This document shows, piece by piece, positions 9,901 to 20,669 of a stretch of DNA of 64,000 bases. Position 1 is the stretch's first letter, and the number at the start of each line of letters is the position of its first letter. The position numbers were made by a program, and so were the translations under genes. Location: NCBI GenBank assembly GCA_023014485.1, contig JAJOZX010000483.1, positions 596,501-660,500 on the forward strand. Direction: 5' to 3'. The stretch comes from Bathynomus jamesi. Its lineage: Eukaryota > Arthropoda > Malacostraca > Isopoda > Cirolanidae. The notes under the pieces were generated by a model. It did no database searches and had not been told where the DNA came from. It worked only from the letters and a program-made list of their open reading frames with translations.

Positions 9901-12569
9901 ATTCCAAATCCTTGATCTGAAGTCGAAGGGACTGATGCAACGGACAAAGGAGTTTCAAATCCTTGACTTGATGTTGAAGGGAATGATGGACCTGGTAAAG
10001 GAATTCCAAATCCTTGACCTGAAGTTGAAGGGACTGATGCATCGGACAAAGGAGTTCCAGATCCTGGAGTTGATGAAGTTGAATGGATTGATGGACCTGG
10101 TAAAGGAATTCCAAATCCTTGATCTGAAGTCGAAGGGACTGATGCAACGGACAAAGGAGTTTCAAATCCTTGACTTGAAGTTGAAGGTATTGATGGACTT
10201 GGTAAAGGAATTCCAAATCCTTGATCTGAAGTTGAGGGGACTGATGGATCGGACAAAGGAGTTTCAAATCCTTGACTTGAAGTTGAAGGGATTGATGAAC
10301 CTGGTAAAGGAATTCCAAATCCTTGATCTGAAGTCGAAGGGACTGATGGCTGGGAGAAAGGAGTTTCAAATCCTTGACTTGAAGTTGAAGGGATTGATGG
10401 ACCTGGTAAAGGAATTCCAAATCCTTGATCTGAAGTTGAGGGGACTGATGAATCGGACAAAGGAGGTTCAAATCCTTGACTTGAAGTTGAAGGGATTGAT
10501 GAACCTGGTAAAGGAATTCCAAAGCCTTGATCTGAAGTTAAAGGGACTGATGGATCGGACAAAGGAGTTTCAAATCCTTGACTTGAAGTTGAAGGGATTG
10601 ATGGACGTGGTAAAGGAATTCCAAATCCTTGATCTAAAGTTGAGGGGACCGATGAATCAAACAAAGGAGTTTCAAATCCTTGATTTGAAGTTGAAGGGAT
10701 CGATGGACCCGGTAAAGGAATTCCAAATCCTTGATCTGAAGTTGAGGGAACTGATGAATCGGACAAAGGAGTTTCAAATCCTTGACTTGAAGTTGAAGGG
10801 ATTGATGGACGTGGTAAAGGAATTCCAAATCCTTGATTTGAAATTGAAGGGACCGACGAATCGGGCAAAGGAGTTCCGAATTCTGGAGTTGATGAAGTTG
10901 AAGGGATTGATGGACCTGGTAAAGGAATTCCAAATCCTTCCCCTAGTGAAGGTGAAGGTGGTTTATGAGGTTCTAATGAACCAGTAAGCTCTGGAAGGGG
11001 AATTCCAAATCCATTATTAAAGCTACCTTGACTTCCAAATCCTGTGCTTTCTCCCTGATCTGGCGTTGGCAATGGAACACCAGGAACACCAGAAGAATCT
11101 ACAAATATTCTAACTTTACCTTCAGTTGGAATATTTTCGTTACTGAAAGGAGGAAGAGGGACTCCAACTTCAGGACTAAGTCCTATTAAAGGGAAATCAT
11201 CGTCATCTGGTATTATAACGAAACTACCAGAATCTGATGGTGGTACGTTGGTTTGGGTGTTTATATCATGAGATCCCTCAACATGTGTTGGAAGTGGGAC
11301 ACCTGTATGAATGGTGCCCCCACTGGGTCTATACGTTTCTTTTCTTTCATTTTTTGCGGTTGCATGGTGACGTCTAGCTTTATCATGTTCTGCAAAATGC
11401 CTCTCCTTTTGAAGTCTAACTTCAACATCATCTTCCATGTACAGCCCACTGGAAGAAATCACTCTGTATCCTCTCTCATCTGCAATATACTCTACACTGA
11501 CTTTTGTTCCTTCTGGTGCAGTCCATCCAAATTTCCCTTCCATTGCACCACTTTCGTGAACCTTATGGTCTTGGTATTGGTCATCTGTTTTGTATCCCCA
11601 GTTAATACTACCTTTTAAATCAACGAAATTATATTGACTCAAGAAATCATTTGAGAGGCTAAGTCTTTCATCATGTGCTTTGTGGTTATAAACCTTAATC
11701 ATCGGTGACAATACAACGAAATTATTATCATCGTCGTCGTCATCGTCCTCTAAACTAATATCTCTAGAAAGTGAAACTTTATCAGAAGCAAAAATAAATG
11801 GGTTCGAAATTATTGCTTTCGAAGGTGAAGGTAAATGAAAATTAGTAGGAAGAGGATCACTTCTTTTAGGAATACCCAGTGGATGGAAACGTCTTCCCAG
11901 CGACATAAATTCTACTGATTTATCAATATCTTCAAAGGAAACGTTATCTCCATTGTCGTCTATATGATCATCATCACTAAAACGGATTGTACCTCTACTT
12001 CTTTGTCTTTGTAAATTTGATCTTGTTAAGTGGGTTGGAACTGAAAAATGAGAACTCGCTCTCGAATTAAAATTTGAATGCGAATCATCAACATCATCAT
12101 CATCATCATCATGCACTTCGAGACTTTCCCTTTGCACCGTAAACGTAGGATGAGACTTAGACGTAGCCAAACGTGTGCTACTAAAATGTGTATTTGTTGT
12201 TTGTGGAGTGCCTGAGGCATGCCTTGAGTGAGTTGCACTTAAGGGAACACCAAATGATGGTGCAACATTTGACCGCTGCCTTTGTCCGCCAATACTAGAA
12301 AACGAATGCCTAGAAACAGTCCTTCCTCCTTCTCGATGTGATTCGTTGGATTCGAAGTCACTAGCTTCATTTTCGTGAACAAATCGTAATGGTCCAACTG
12401 GCAGTGTGAAAGGATTTTGCTGTCTTTGTGGACTTACGAATGCTGAAGTACCAGATCTTGATTGTGCCTGAGGAGCTCCTTTGGTGTACTCTACATTATT
12501 TAATAATAACCCTAAGAACAATAAAGGAGTGAGACACCGATACGGTCGCCATCGAACTCTAGCTGGCAT
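6999..12569 (-). CDS. Giant RR-type cuticle protein with GIPLP repeats (gene 1)
   Basis: The product is a predicted secreted cuticle structural protein of 1856 residues. A signal peptide with core LTPLLFLGLLL is followed by a probable cleavage near TKG/APQ (about residue 31). A Ser/Arg/His-rich region with Asp runs (about 150-160 and 270-285) leads to the RR chitin-binding domain at about residues 310-375, where YNFVDLKGSINWGYKTDD, MEGKFGWTAPEG and VEYIADERGY follow the family consensus. Residues 545-1440 are about 26 copies of a 34-residue repeat alternating GFGIPLPGPSIPSTSS and GFETPLSDPSVPSTSD. The C-terminus has two modules of the form PC-x2-3-K-x-HPSLLP-x-EC. Typical RR proteins are 100-300 residues, so this is very large. 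The ATG directly follows a 3' splice site. Chitin binding is inferred from the family; the role of the repeats is unknown. Confidence 0.93.
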   Translation of the reverse strand: MPARVRWRPYRCLTPLLFLGLLLNNVEYTKGAPQAQSRSGTSAFVSPQRQQNPFTLPVGPLRFVHENEASDFESNESHREGGRTVSRHSFSSIGGQRQRSNVAPSFGVPLSATHSRHASGTPQTTNTHFSSTRLATSKSHPTFTVQRESLEVHDDDDDDVDDSHSNFNSRASSHFSVPTHLTRSNLQRQRSRGTIRFSDDDHIDDNGDNVSFEDIDKSVEFMSLGRRFHPLGIPKRSDPLPTNFHLPSPSKAIISNPFIFASDKVSLSRDISLEDDDDDDDNNFVVLSPMIKVYNHKAHDERLSLSNDFLSQYNFVDLKGSINWGYKTDDQYQDHKVHESGAMEGKFGWTAPEGTKVSVEYIADERGYRVISSSGLYMEDDVEVRLQKERHFAEHDKARRHHATAKNERKETYRPSGGTIHTGVPLPTHVEGSHDINTQTNVPPSDSGSFVIIPDDDDFPLIGLSPEVGVPLPPFSNENIPTEGKVRIFVDSSGVPGVPLPTPDQGESTGFGSQGSFNNGFGIPLPELTGSLEPHKPPSPSLGEGFGIPLPGPSIPSTSSTPEFGTPLPDSSVPSISNQGFGIPLPRPSIPSTSSQGFETPLSDSSVPSTSDQGFGIPLPGPSIPSTSNQGFETPLFDSSVPSTLDQGFGIPLPRPSIPSTSSQGFETPLSDPSVPLTSDQGFGIPLPGSSIPSTSSQGFEPPLSDSSVPSTSDQGFGIPLPGPSIPSTSSQGFETPFSQPSVPSTSDQGFGIPLPGSSIPSTSSQGFETPLSDPSVPSTSDQGFGIPLPSPSIPSTSSQGFETPLSVASVPSTSDQGFGIPLPGPSIHSTSSTPGSGTPLSDASVPSTSGQGFGIPLPGPSFPSTSSQGFETPLSVASVPSTSDQGFGIPLPGPSIHSTSSTPGSGTPLSDASVPSTSGQGFGIPLPGPSIPSTSSQGFETPLSVASVPSTSDQGFGIPLPGPSIHSTSSTPGSGTPLSDASVPSTSDQGFGIPLPGPSIPSISSQGFETPLSVASVPSTSDQGFGIPLPGPSIHSTSSTPGSGTPLSDASVSSTSDQGFGIPLPDPSIPSTSSQGFETPSTSDQGFGIPLPSPSFPSTSSTPGSGTPLSDPSDTSVPSISNQGFGIPLSGPSIPSPSSKGVETPLSDPSVPPSSDQGFGIPLPGPSIPSISSQGFETPLSDSSVPSTSTQGFGIPLLGPSIPSTSSQGFETPLSEPSVPSTSDQGFGIPLPGPSIPSISSQGFETPLSDSSVPSTSTQGFGIPLLGPSIPSTSSQGFETPLSEPSVPSTSDQGFGIPLLGPSIPSTSSQGFETPLSEPSVPSTSDQGFGIPLPGPSIPSTSSQGFETPLSEPSVPSTSDQGFGIPLLGPSIPPTSVQAFETPLSEPSVPSISDQGFGIPLPGPSISSTSSTPGSGTPLSDPSVHSTSAQEFGIPLIDLPASGHAFGSLAPTPGRPEKPDQSVPPTNNERLHRVRDPFGTTENADVGIPLQTTPFGQGSLIPGSGASVDFSDQGNFLPGEQLDRNNGFNFDSGRKSATGVSLPSFIQTTGTEKLPASPIDRSQSALPSQSEFDHSFGIPLSISSSSPTIQSGATGGSSSQGLGNNFFIIPEDDEFLPQGDSPHRNTGLKLQFDKVSNKQNSEIHPTSLLGGIIGDNIQSEVGFSSHGLRESKSSVLFSNNNEFFDPATVGIPLSSTNSFGINQDSFDSSSHSLSNTFPTKNENTGISLFSAQRPNHFQSTNVDLLQGPPIEELGPSEIGRETGFRFDPCKNSKIHPSLLPPECNQSTADRQKKSGINPCLNGKLHPSLLPSECFEDSRSTATEPDQKIGKSLSETNSKNEGQDSFIVVVNSDIFQ
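8250..10930 (-). repeat. 102-bp coding tandem repeat array of gene 1
   Basis: About 26 copies of a 102-bp unit encode the GFGIPLP/GFETPLS repeat. Between about 9450 and 10190 a 207-bp higher-order unit (two alternating repeats, one with IHSTSSTPGSGTP) recurs four times with few differences, a sign of recent unequal exchange or slippage. The base composition leaves long open frames on the opposite strand, which are by-products. Confidence 0.95.
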
Positions 12570-12592
12570 CTGAAATTGAAGAATAAGGATAC
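12570..12592 (-). promoter_or_regulatory. 3' splice site immediately before the gene 1 ATG
   Basis: On the minus strand TTATTCTTCAATTTCAG runs directly into the ATG. A pyrimidine-rich tract and AG in the same position occur upstream of gene 2 (35530 onwards) and gene 3 (52637 onwards). An upstream exon, probably 5' untranslated or encoding only a few residues, is therefore expected. Confidence 0.7.
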
Positions 12593-14174
12593 TATTTATC
12601 TATACAATTTACATGTCTTTATGAGATCAAATGAAAGAAACATCGTTGTAAATAACCATAAGAGAGCATTATCAGATAAAAGTTTTGCTAAATTATTTTT
12701 AAAATAATTTCTGTACAATAAAACTCTTTCATGAGGAATATTTCTCAAAAGAGCTATGAAGTAAAAGATTCTTTTAAGTTTTCTTGTATAACGACTTATT
12801 CACATTTTGTAGAAAACTTAAAAACTCTATTTTTTCATGTTAGCTTTGTTGCTGACAGCACAGAGGGTTGATAAAAATACCACGATGATTGTTCCACGTG
12901 TGTCAGCTTTGCATAATTTGAAAGGGAAAGCAACACGAATCTAAATATATTGATTCAATAAATCTGTTTTTATTTACGGACTTTTATTATCAAATAAAAA
13001 ACTATAGAAAAAAAACCCATGTGTCTATTTACTTTTGTCAACCTTCTGTATATGAGCGTTGATATTCATATATTTTAATTAGAATTTCGCACATTTATAC
13101 TCCATAAACATTATGAAAGCTTGTTATATATCGTCTTTGGTTTAATGAATTAATTCTCTTTATTTTGTTATTCATATTTAAATGCTATGATTTCTTCAGA
13201 AAAATAATTATTTTGGAAAGATTTTAATCTCTCCTCATTGTGGGTGTGTGAATTCAAAATCTGTCCATACTACCCTTTGAATTATTATTATTATTCGTGA
13301 GTAGCAACCTAACTCAGTATCGATTTAATCAGGCGTTCCCTGAGTATTTCAACATTTTGAGAATTTATGCGAAAAAGAATATTCTTCGTCAAGCACCAAG
13401 ATGACTCGAAACTTATCGTATGAGACTTACTAATGATTGGTTTGAACTCAGAAACAGACTACCTTAGGAATAATATCGATAAATTAGTCAGGTTGTTTGT
13501 CCGTTTAATGTATTACACATAAATGAAGCCTCTCTGGCGTTGATTAATATATTCGCTTCCACAAGGAAAATAGAAACAAAGTTAAGGAACTCCCTAATTA
13601 TGATATTTATACAAAAAGAACTTGTAATTATATGCAGAATAATATCTCCGTTTGCCAATCATTCCAGTAATAATTAACAAACTAGTTAATAAGATAGTAG
13701 TAGTTACGAAGGCAGTAAGTAGTAGCCATAGTCAGTGAACTGGTAATCTGCGGGCCAAGCCGTAGGCAATTAATATGTTAATTATTTATATAATTTTATT
13801 GGCCTATGTTATCATTGTTCTATACAACTATTACTTAAAATATATATGGACCACTTCTATACTCAGTATTTATTGAGTTTTAAATAGAAATTGTTTGTTG
13901 ATAATAATTAACTGCTATTTACTTAGAGCTACTATAATTATATATTAATTAGCTTGTAGGATGGTTAGAGAAATGGAGACATTATTCTTCATATGATGCT
14001 AATTACTTCTTGTATAAGTAATTAGTGGGAGTGCTGTGCTGTGTTCCTATTTTTCTCATAAACTTGAATATATTAATTGATGACAGAGAGGCTCTATTTA
14101 TGTGTAATAAAGCTGACTTCGGTGAGGTTAGAAATAAATTAACGGAATTTGATAATACCAGTGATGTTAATATA
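12593..14174. other. 5' flank of gene 1; conserved non-coding DNA and a decayed frame
   Basis: The segment aligns with 35550-37600 and 52660-54005. At about 13295-13500 it contains a stop-ridden equivalent of the plus-strand frame at 53560-53853 (for example LTND), so that frame is not conserved. The missing first exon and promoter of gene 1 should lie here or further right, but no confident TATA/initiator pair was picked out. Confidence 0.45.
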
Positions 14175-14742
14175 CAGGGTGATCCGTTTGGGTATGGATA
14201 AAATAAAATTGATGTGAAATGGAAACAGTAACATTGTATAGCTTAATATTTGGCAAACAATGCCCACAAAAATGGTACATTGTGACAAACCTAATTAGTC
14301 TTTAACATGACCCCCCCCCCTTCTGGACACGATAGAGATCATAACGAGAGGCTAATTCTTACGACTACCTGCATGTGGTTTAGTGATAGACCCCGTTTCT
14401 TCAAATGTGTGGTACCACTGCACTATGGAGTCGTATTTAGGAGCTTTTCGAACACCATACACACGGCGAAACTCACGCTGTACCGCTGTCACACTCTCAA
14501 ACTTAGCAAACCAAATGACACACTTCGCACGTAGTTATGCATTCGCCGCCATCTTCGAAACTGGCATATGTCTCATAAGTCTGACAGCAGATGGCGCTCG
14601 TACGTTTGGCAGTGGATGGCATCCCTTATTACAAACTCCCTCATTTTATGACCACACGTGCAACAGATGAGCGCTATATCACTTCTCTGTAGATTCTTAC
14701 AGCGGTTTTTTTATTTTATCCATACCAAAACGGATCACCCTG
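14175..14742. mobile_element. Mariner-type element, deleted, with long inverted ends
   Basis: CAGGGTGATCCGTTTGGGTA at 14175 is mirrored by CAAAACGGATCACCCTG ending at 14742, flanked by TA. The homologous place in unit 3 (about 54865-54900) lacks it. It keeps a transposase N-terminal remnant on the minus strand. Confidence 0.9.
14352..14552 (-). pseudogene. N-terminal HTH fragment of a mariner-type transposase (DUF4817-like)
   Basis: From the ATG at 14552 the frame hits a stop at codon 6, then continues as LRAKCVIWFAKFESV, VQREFRRVYGVRKAPKYDS and IVQWYHTFEETGSITK before stopping at 14352. The pattern matches the DUF4817-type helix-turn-helix found at the N-terminus of many arthropod transposases: an R-F-V-G-P core, then IVQWY-F-ETGSI. 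The catalytic domain is missing, so the 568-bp element is an internally deleted copy. Confidence 0.75.
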
Positions 14743-15119
14743 TACTTTCATTGAATATTCCTAGCAGAGGAAATTTTTCACTTTAATAATATCTGTGCTA
14801 GCCCCTGAAAATTATATTAACCCAGCCAAAATCTGTTTCAAGCCAGTCTGAGAAATCGGGAGGAGGAATAGAACACTGACAAACCCTCTACACCTAATGT
14901 ATTTGGTTCGACCCAATTCTCCTTTTAAAAATGTTTTATTTTTCCCAGTTAGTTGTATTACCGAAAGTCTCAGTGCTTTTACTTAGACGAAGGACAAAAT
15001 TAAACAACCAACCAACCGAAAGTGATACTGAGTTCAATACAGATTGCAAATAAGTGTTTAAAGGAATTCATACCGTAGAGGCATATGTGTCTCTCACAAA
15101 GAAACATCTTCCTAATGAC

Positions 15120-15275
15120 TTAGTAGTATGAGGGCATTTGAGCAGACAGGGAAAGGTGAGGGTGAGGGTCACATTGGAATGTAGGGGTATTGGGAGAAGG
15201 AATGTATTTATTTGCATTTATTTTTAATATTTTTTATATTTATTTTTATTTTATTCTCATCCCTGTCTATGAGGC

Positions 15276-15308
<33 letters not shown>

Positions 15309-17038
15309 TCGAAGTATTTGTTATTATAGACAGTTAAGTATTCAATATAATTCCCAGACTTTCATATATATATAATATATATGCAAGAAATACGAAAGGT
15401 ATTATTTTAATTGAATAAATAACATGCAGTTGAAATAAAAAAATCATCTCGATACAACACAGGAATTTTTTTCCTTTCACAGTCACTTGGCCCCAGTGGC
15501 GGCGGAACGTCAGCGCTCAACGCGCAAGGGGAGGCCAAGTAGGATTGATTAACATACTACTAGACTACATTCACCAGATTGCATGAACATGCTAAAGCGC
15601 TACAGTTATGAACTTATAATTTACAAAATATGTTACATAGCCCAAACATAAAGTAAATGTTTACTTACTTTTTACTTTGAAAAACTTTTTTTTTTCAAAG
15701 TTTAAAATGTCAGAATATTTTCGCTGGCAAAGGGGGCCTGGCCCCCCCCCCTTTGTAAATTAAGACTCCACCGTTCCGCCGCCTATGCTTGAACCTAAAG
15801 GTTGTGCCCAGACCGCAGGTGTTCACTTTCACCTTTAATTTGGCCTTCAAAAACACCTGATTGTCCCTAGGCTACGATCCGGCTCAAAAGCAAAACCTGT
15901 TAATCTCTGAACGGGGAACAACACCTGTTAATCTGTTACATGCGCAGCTGCTAACTTTCAGGCGTACTGGAAGTATTACTTTCACTTACAACTAGCGTTT
16001 CATAACCAGGTAGCCCAGCGGGAGTGAAATTAAGGTGATTAGCTGAAATATTCAGAATGGGTTGTGTTAGTTCATTTCTAGACCTATGATTGGTTGAAAT
16101 ATTAGTTAGCTCCTATGATGCTTTTAGGTTGGTTCAGTCGTGTTTAGAGAGACTGTAAACTACCGAAGGTCAAGTGAAAGTAAAAATGAAAGTATTTTAC
16201 GATATGAAACAGGTGTCTAAAAAACATGTGTAAGCAATTAAGTGAAAATATTTACGAGATTTTTCTCTGATTCTGAAGGCTGAGCCGCAGAAAGAGAGTG
16301 TCAAAGATAAAAACAGTGTCGTATGAAAGAGACAAAGAATAGCTGATTGTGATGTCAAAAGAGCAGGTACGCATTTCTTTTCGTTGCGTTTTACTCATCG
16401 GGGTCATTTAATTACTAATGATATACTAAGAGACATGAAATGGTTTTCTTCAATCTTTAAGACAGAGATAGATATATAGATAGGTAGTTAGATCGATAGA
16501 TAGATATACATATATCGAGAGAGAGAGAGAGTAAATTTATGAGGCTTGGGAACATCTTCGACTAAAGTGAGACATGAGACACTACACGCTGGACTACCTG
16601 GCTATGAAACGCTAGTTGTAGGTGAAAGTAATATTTCCAGTATGCCTGAAGATTAGCAGCTGCGCATGTAGCAGATTAACAGGTGAGAGATTAACAAGTT
16701 TTGCGTTTGCGCCGGATCGTAGCCTAGGGTTAATCAGGTGTTTTTGAAGACCAAATGAAAGGTAAAAGTGAACACCTGCAGTTGGGGCGCAATCTTTACG
16801 GCCACGTGACTGTGAAAGGAAAAAACTTTCCAGCGTTGTATCGAGAGACGATTTTTTATTTTAATTCCATGTTATTTATTCAATTAGAATAATACCTTTT
16901 ATATTTCTTGCTTATATATATGAAGGTACAGGAATTATATTAAATATTAAACTACATGTAACTACAAATATTTCGATTGTAACTACAAATATTTCAATTG
17001 ATAATATAATAATAATAATAATAGTAATAATAATAATA

Positions 17039-17076
<38 letters not shown>

Positions 17077-17190
17077 CATAGACGGGATGAGGAGAAAATA
17101 AAATTAATAAAAATCAATACAACTAAAATCCCTTCCTTCAATACCTCTACATTTCAATGTGACTTCCTGATTTTCACCCCCAACACCCTT
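15120..17190. repeat. Large imperfect inverted repeat, about 2 kb
   Basis: The left arm (about 15120-16020) and right arm (about 16590-17190) are inverted copies. GTCACATTGGAATGTAGGGG pairs with the complement of CCTCTACATTTCAATGTGAC. CCTGTCTATGAGGC, the TTTCCTTTCACAGTCA block, the AGGTGTTCACTTTCACC block and CAGGTAGCCCAGCG also pair. Unit 2 retains the left arm (about 37800-38670) but its right side is replaced by CT and AAT repeats. The two small interior triplet arrays (15272-15305, 17002-17070) are part of the symmetry. Confidence 0.8.
15494..15787. mobile_element. hAT MITE inside the left arm of the large inverted repeat
   Basis: CAGTGGCGGCGGAACG at 15494 is mirrored by CGTTCCGCCGCCTATG ending at 15787. 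Flanks CTTGGCCC and CTTGAACC match at 6 of 8 positions, a decayed 8-bp duplication. The right arm of the inverted repeat (about 16795-16810) and unit 2 (about 38430) lack the insertion. Confidence 0.8.
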
Positions 17191-17704
17191 TCTCCCAAAA
17201 TGCCCCCATACTACTGATCTTACTCTGCTATTTAAATCGTAATTCCTTGAAATTAAGTTAAAACAAGTCATAATTATTCTAAGATCTTCATACAGACAAC
17301 TCTTGCCTTTAGTATTAATGATTTTGTATTTACTTTTAACATCATCTCGATCAATGTTAGATTTCATAAAATGAGTGATAGGTAGGGCCGGATTAAGTTA
17401 CCAAGGGGCACTACGCCAACCACAATTCTGGAGCCCCTTAATATTATAACATATTTAATTTGTTGTTTTCAATATTAATTTAAAAATATTCCTTTTTGAA
17501 CCCACCTATGTCGGTCCCTTTCAGTATAAAAACAATAATTTTCAATAGAACTGTAAATATCAGACAATAAATGACATGAAACAAAAATAAAACCTATCAT
17601 TGCTGACAAATATGTACAGCAAAGAAATCACATTCTCAATATTGACATAAATTTGATACTTTTGTGCAACAAGAACGGGAAAATAAGCAGTTAAAAGTTA
17701 CATT

Positions 17705-17890
17705 TTTTTTTGCTTTCGGGATTTTTCTGAAGCATTTGTCTATGATGTCACTGAACTGGATAGACTTTGTGATCTCATGCTCGACCGACTGACAGAGAAG
17801 CATGTGCATTCATTTCGATCTTGGCTCATAGTTGAGCGTAGCCGATTTTTGATCAAGGCAAGCTTTGAAAAAGGACATTCGTTTTAAAAT
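17705..17890 (-). pseudogene. hAT transposase C-terminal remnant
   Basis: The minus strand reads KLALIKNRLRSTMSQDR in one frame, then after a shift VEHEITKSIQFSDIID. Together these resemble the terminal helices of animal hAT (ZMYM-like) transposases, where LIK-x-LRSTM is followed by a Glu-rich segment and DIID. Frameshifts and stops make it inactive. Confidence 0.55.
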
Positions 17891-18293
17891 TACGATTTGA
17901 ATGATATAACTCGAGAAGTAGTCCGTAACTTAGCTTTGAATTTAAAATGATCAGTAACACTTCCTATCATCCTACGTGGATCAATAAAACGAAAAATAAG
18001 GTCGCGTAAACTAAAACTTACCTTTTGGGGTCATTTTTTAATATCTCAATTAGGAGGCAGATATATGATAACGTTTCATTATTGAAGGGGGTTGGGTTGC
18101 CCGGTACACTTTTTTGACTTCCTATTGCAACGCTTTTATTTCTGGTTCTTTGAAAAATAAAAAGGAGTAGGAAATACAGGGAGGAAGCAAGTGATCACCC
18201 TTTTGCCCCATGTACAGGAAGGAAGGGAAGTTATAAAAGTAGTATCTAGAAAAAATATTTATCTAGAGTAATATTTAGAATTTTTTTAATCTA

Positions 18294-18640
18294 CAGGGTG
18301 TTCCATTTAAATGGAACCATAGGGAGTAATTAATAGTCTTTTTTTTTTCCAGATTTGTGAGGGTAAACGTAATAAAGCTAATAATAAGGTAATAATGGTA
18401 AATAAAGGTAATAAAAGTACTAATATCCTTTCCAGTCTTTATTATTCCCTATGGTTCCATTTAAATAGGAGTAATAAAGACTGGAAAGGATATTGGTACC
18501 TTTATTACCTTTATTTACCTTTATTACGTTACCTTACTTTTATTACATTATTATTACCTTTATTACGTTTACCCTCACAAATCTGAAAAAAAAAACAATA
18601 TTAATTACTCCCTATGGTTCCATTTAAATGGAATACCCTG
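18294..18640. mobile_element. Mariner-type MITE, copy A
   Basis: CAGGGTGTTCCATTTAAATG at 18294 is mirrored by the complementary end at 18640, flanked by TA. The interior is low-complexity TAATAAAGGTAA-type sequence that is itself partly palindromic. There is no coding capacity. Confidence 0.9.
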
Positions 18641-18745
18641 TAGAGTAATATTTAGAATAATATTTATCTAGAGTAATATTTAGAAATACTGTAATATTTA
18701 TCGAGAATAACATTTAGAAATTTTTTACAAAATAATTTTTATCTA

Positions 18746-18978
18746 CAGGGTGTTCCACTTAAATGGAACCATAGGGAGTAATTAATAATGTCTTTTTTTT
18801 CCAGATTTGTAAGGGTAAACGTAATAAAGGAAATAATAAGGTAATAAAGGTAAGGTAATAAAGGTACCTATATTATCTTTATTACCTTATTAGTACTTGT
18901 ATTATGTTTACCCTCAGAAATTTAGAAAAAAAAAATTATTAATTACTCCTTATGGTTTCATTTAAATGGAACACCCTG
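18746..18978. mobile_element. Mariner-type MITE, copy B
   Basis: It has the same termini as copy A (CAGGGTGTTCCACTTAAATG, with its complement ending at 18978) and TA flanks, but a shorter interior. The two copies lie 105 bp apart in the same orientation class. Confidence 0.9.
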
Positions 18979-19521
18979 TAGAACAATATTACGAAGTAAT
19001 ACTTACCTAAAAATTATATGTAGAAATAATATTTACCTCGAATAACACTTAGCCTATGGAAAGTTATTATTTAGAAATACTTGTCAAAAAAATAATATTT
19101 TAAATATTTTGGGTACCCCCCTTGTCTTTGGGCCCTACGGTAAATTACTGATTTATCAAGTTTTAAGATTTGCCGTCATGGTGGAGCATCACCAATTGCT
19201 TCCAACGAATATTACTCCATTTTCAAGAAATGTTAACTGGCCACTTTTAGATTTTAGTTTCTGATGTTTTTATTAGAATTATGTTAAACTGTTCTCTTAC
19301 TGATCCCCTACGTATTAACACTATGTTTAAAATTACTCAAAACGTGGTTTAAGACAATCACAGAAAATTTAGTAAAATTTTTGCTCATGAATTTTATGCG
19401 GAGTTTCACTTGTTCAAATGTACAGTTGTCCGCATATGTAATGTTCCTCGCCTCACAGGCGACTCCGTACATGTGGCAACGCCGCACCGATAGTCAAGGT
19501 ACCCCACCTGGGGGAAGGTAG

Positions 19522-19522
19522 G

Positions 19523-19584
<62 letters not shown>
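19522..19584. repeat. (TA)n microsatellite
   Basis: An almost pure TA array directly inside the left terminus of the 10-kb element. The sequence after it (19585-19860) is purine-rich and then GC-richer, with no recognisable gene. Confidence 0.9.
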
Positions 19585-20669
19585 TTTAAGTTCGGGAAGA
19601 ACCGATTCGCCTCTATTTAAAAGGGCATATCTCGGCGGAAAAACAAAGAAAAAGTGAGAGGAAAAACAGAGGAAAAAGAAAGGGTGGAGGGGACAGTCGA
19701 AGTGGAAAAAGACCAAGGATGACAAGGACTGCAGGGTCGAGCCCCATCATCCTTGGGTCCTAGGGTCGGGAGGGCGCACGTGAAACCTCCAGGAACAAGC
19801 ACGTACAAACGAGCACTCAAGAGCACGAGTTATACTAGCAAAAACATCTTTATATATATTCGTACTTATAAATTCATACAATATTAAACTAATGTTTGTG
19901 AAATGACGTTGACGGGCGAAACCGTGGTGTTGACATGGTTACTTGCTGTCCCCGTCCAGGAGAGACTACATAATACATATGGGCGTGTCAATGGAAACCG
20001 TAAGGTGACGGTTGCATGAATCAGGATACCACCACCGGTTTGTGGCTGATGCCTATTACATTAATGGTGTTTTTCCAGATTGTATTTGTATTATCAATGT
20101 GGAGAGATAATGATTTAATCACGATGGACAGATAAACCCATTAATGTTTACCAGATTTCCTGTTGCATTATCAGTGTGGAGATATTATTAGATCTTAACA
20201 AGGAATATATATACTGTATATATAATAAAACACCAATTCTTTATTACAACAAATATGCAATGGTTGAAAATGTTTTACTAAATAGTTTATCATACAAAAT
20301 GATAAAGTCATACAAAATGCTCACAATTTACCGTAGATTAACATAAATGGTACAGCTATACCCGGTTCATAGTTAGTATTTGGTCCATCCCCCATTATTG
20401 TCTATTACATCTTGTAATCTGTGTGGCATAGATGCAACATGGTTATGTATGATGTGTGGGCTCCTTCGGAACATCTCCCACTCAGCCATAGTGTGATCCA
20501 GCAGCTGGCGGCTGGTCCGTTCCTGTCCAGGCTTCCAAGAGTTCACCACATTCCCCCACATGTTCTCAATTGGGTTGAGGTCACACCCCTTACTAGGCCA
20601 GTCCAGTAGATTTCGCTACTCCTCAAACTACCTTCTAACAATCCTGGCGGTGTGGATGGAAGAGTTGTC

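Larger units (their letters stand above)
17383..19137. mobile_element. Decayed hAT-like element carrying two nested MITEs
   Basis: TAGGGCCGGATTAAG at 17383 resembles common hAT termini, and the right side ends GGGCCCTA at 19137. Units 2 and 3 read straight through this site (about 39400-39430 and 59110-59150). A transposase remnant lies at 17705-17890. No clear target duplication was found, so the exact ends are approximate. Confidence 0.55.
3041..19422. repeat. Tandem segmental duplication, unit 1
   Basis: This segment contains gene 1 and its flanks. It aligns with 29503-39690 and 39691-59165 across both non-coding flanks: the left flank starts near GAAATATATACAAAACCAA, and the right end contains TTTGCCGTCATGGTGGAGCA at about 19170, repeated at about 39430. 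Unit 1 has been inflated by insertions absent from at least one sister unit. Confidence 0.85.

Noticed and set aside
8213..10987. 924-codon open frame on the plus strand antisense to gene 1 (KEFQILDLKLKGLMD repeats), and a 516-codon frame in another minus register
   Set aside because: Both arise because a 102-bp unit without stops in these registers is repeated about 26 times. The same happens over genes 2 and 3. There is no signal peptide, domain or conserved start, and gene 1 has an RR domain and signal peptide in its own frame.
14307..14670. Plus-strand frames of 75 and 95 codons
   Set aside because: They are shadows of the minus-strand transposase fragment inside the 14175-14742 element.
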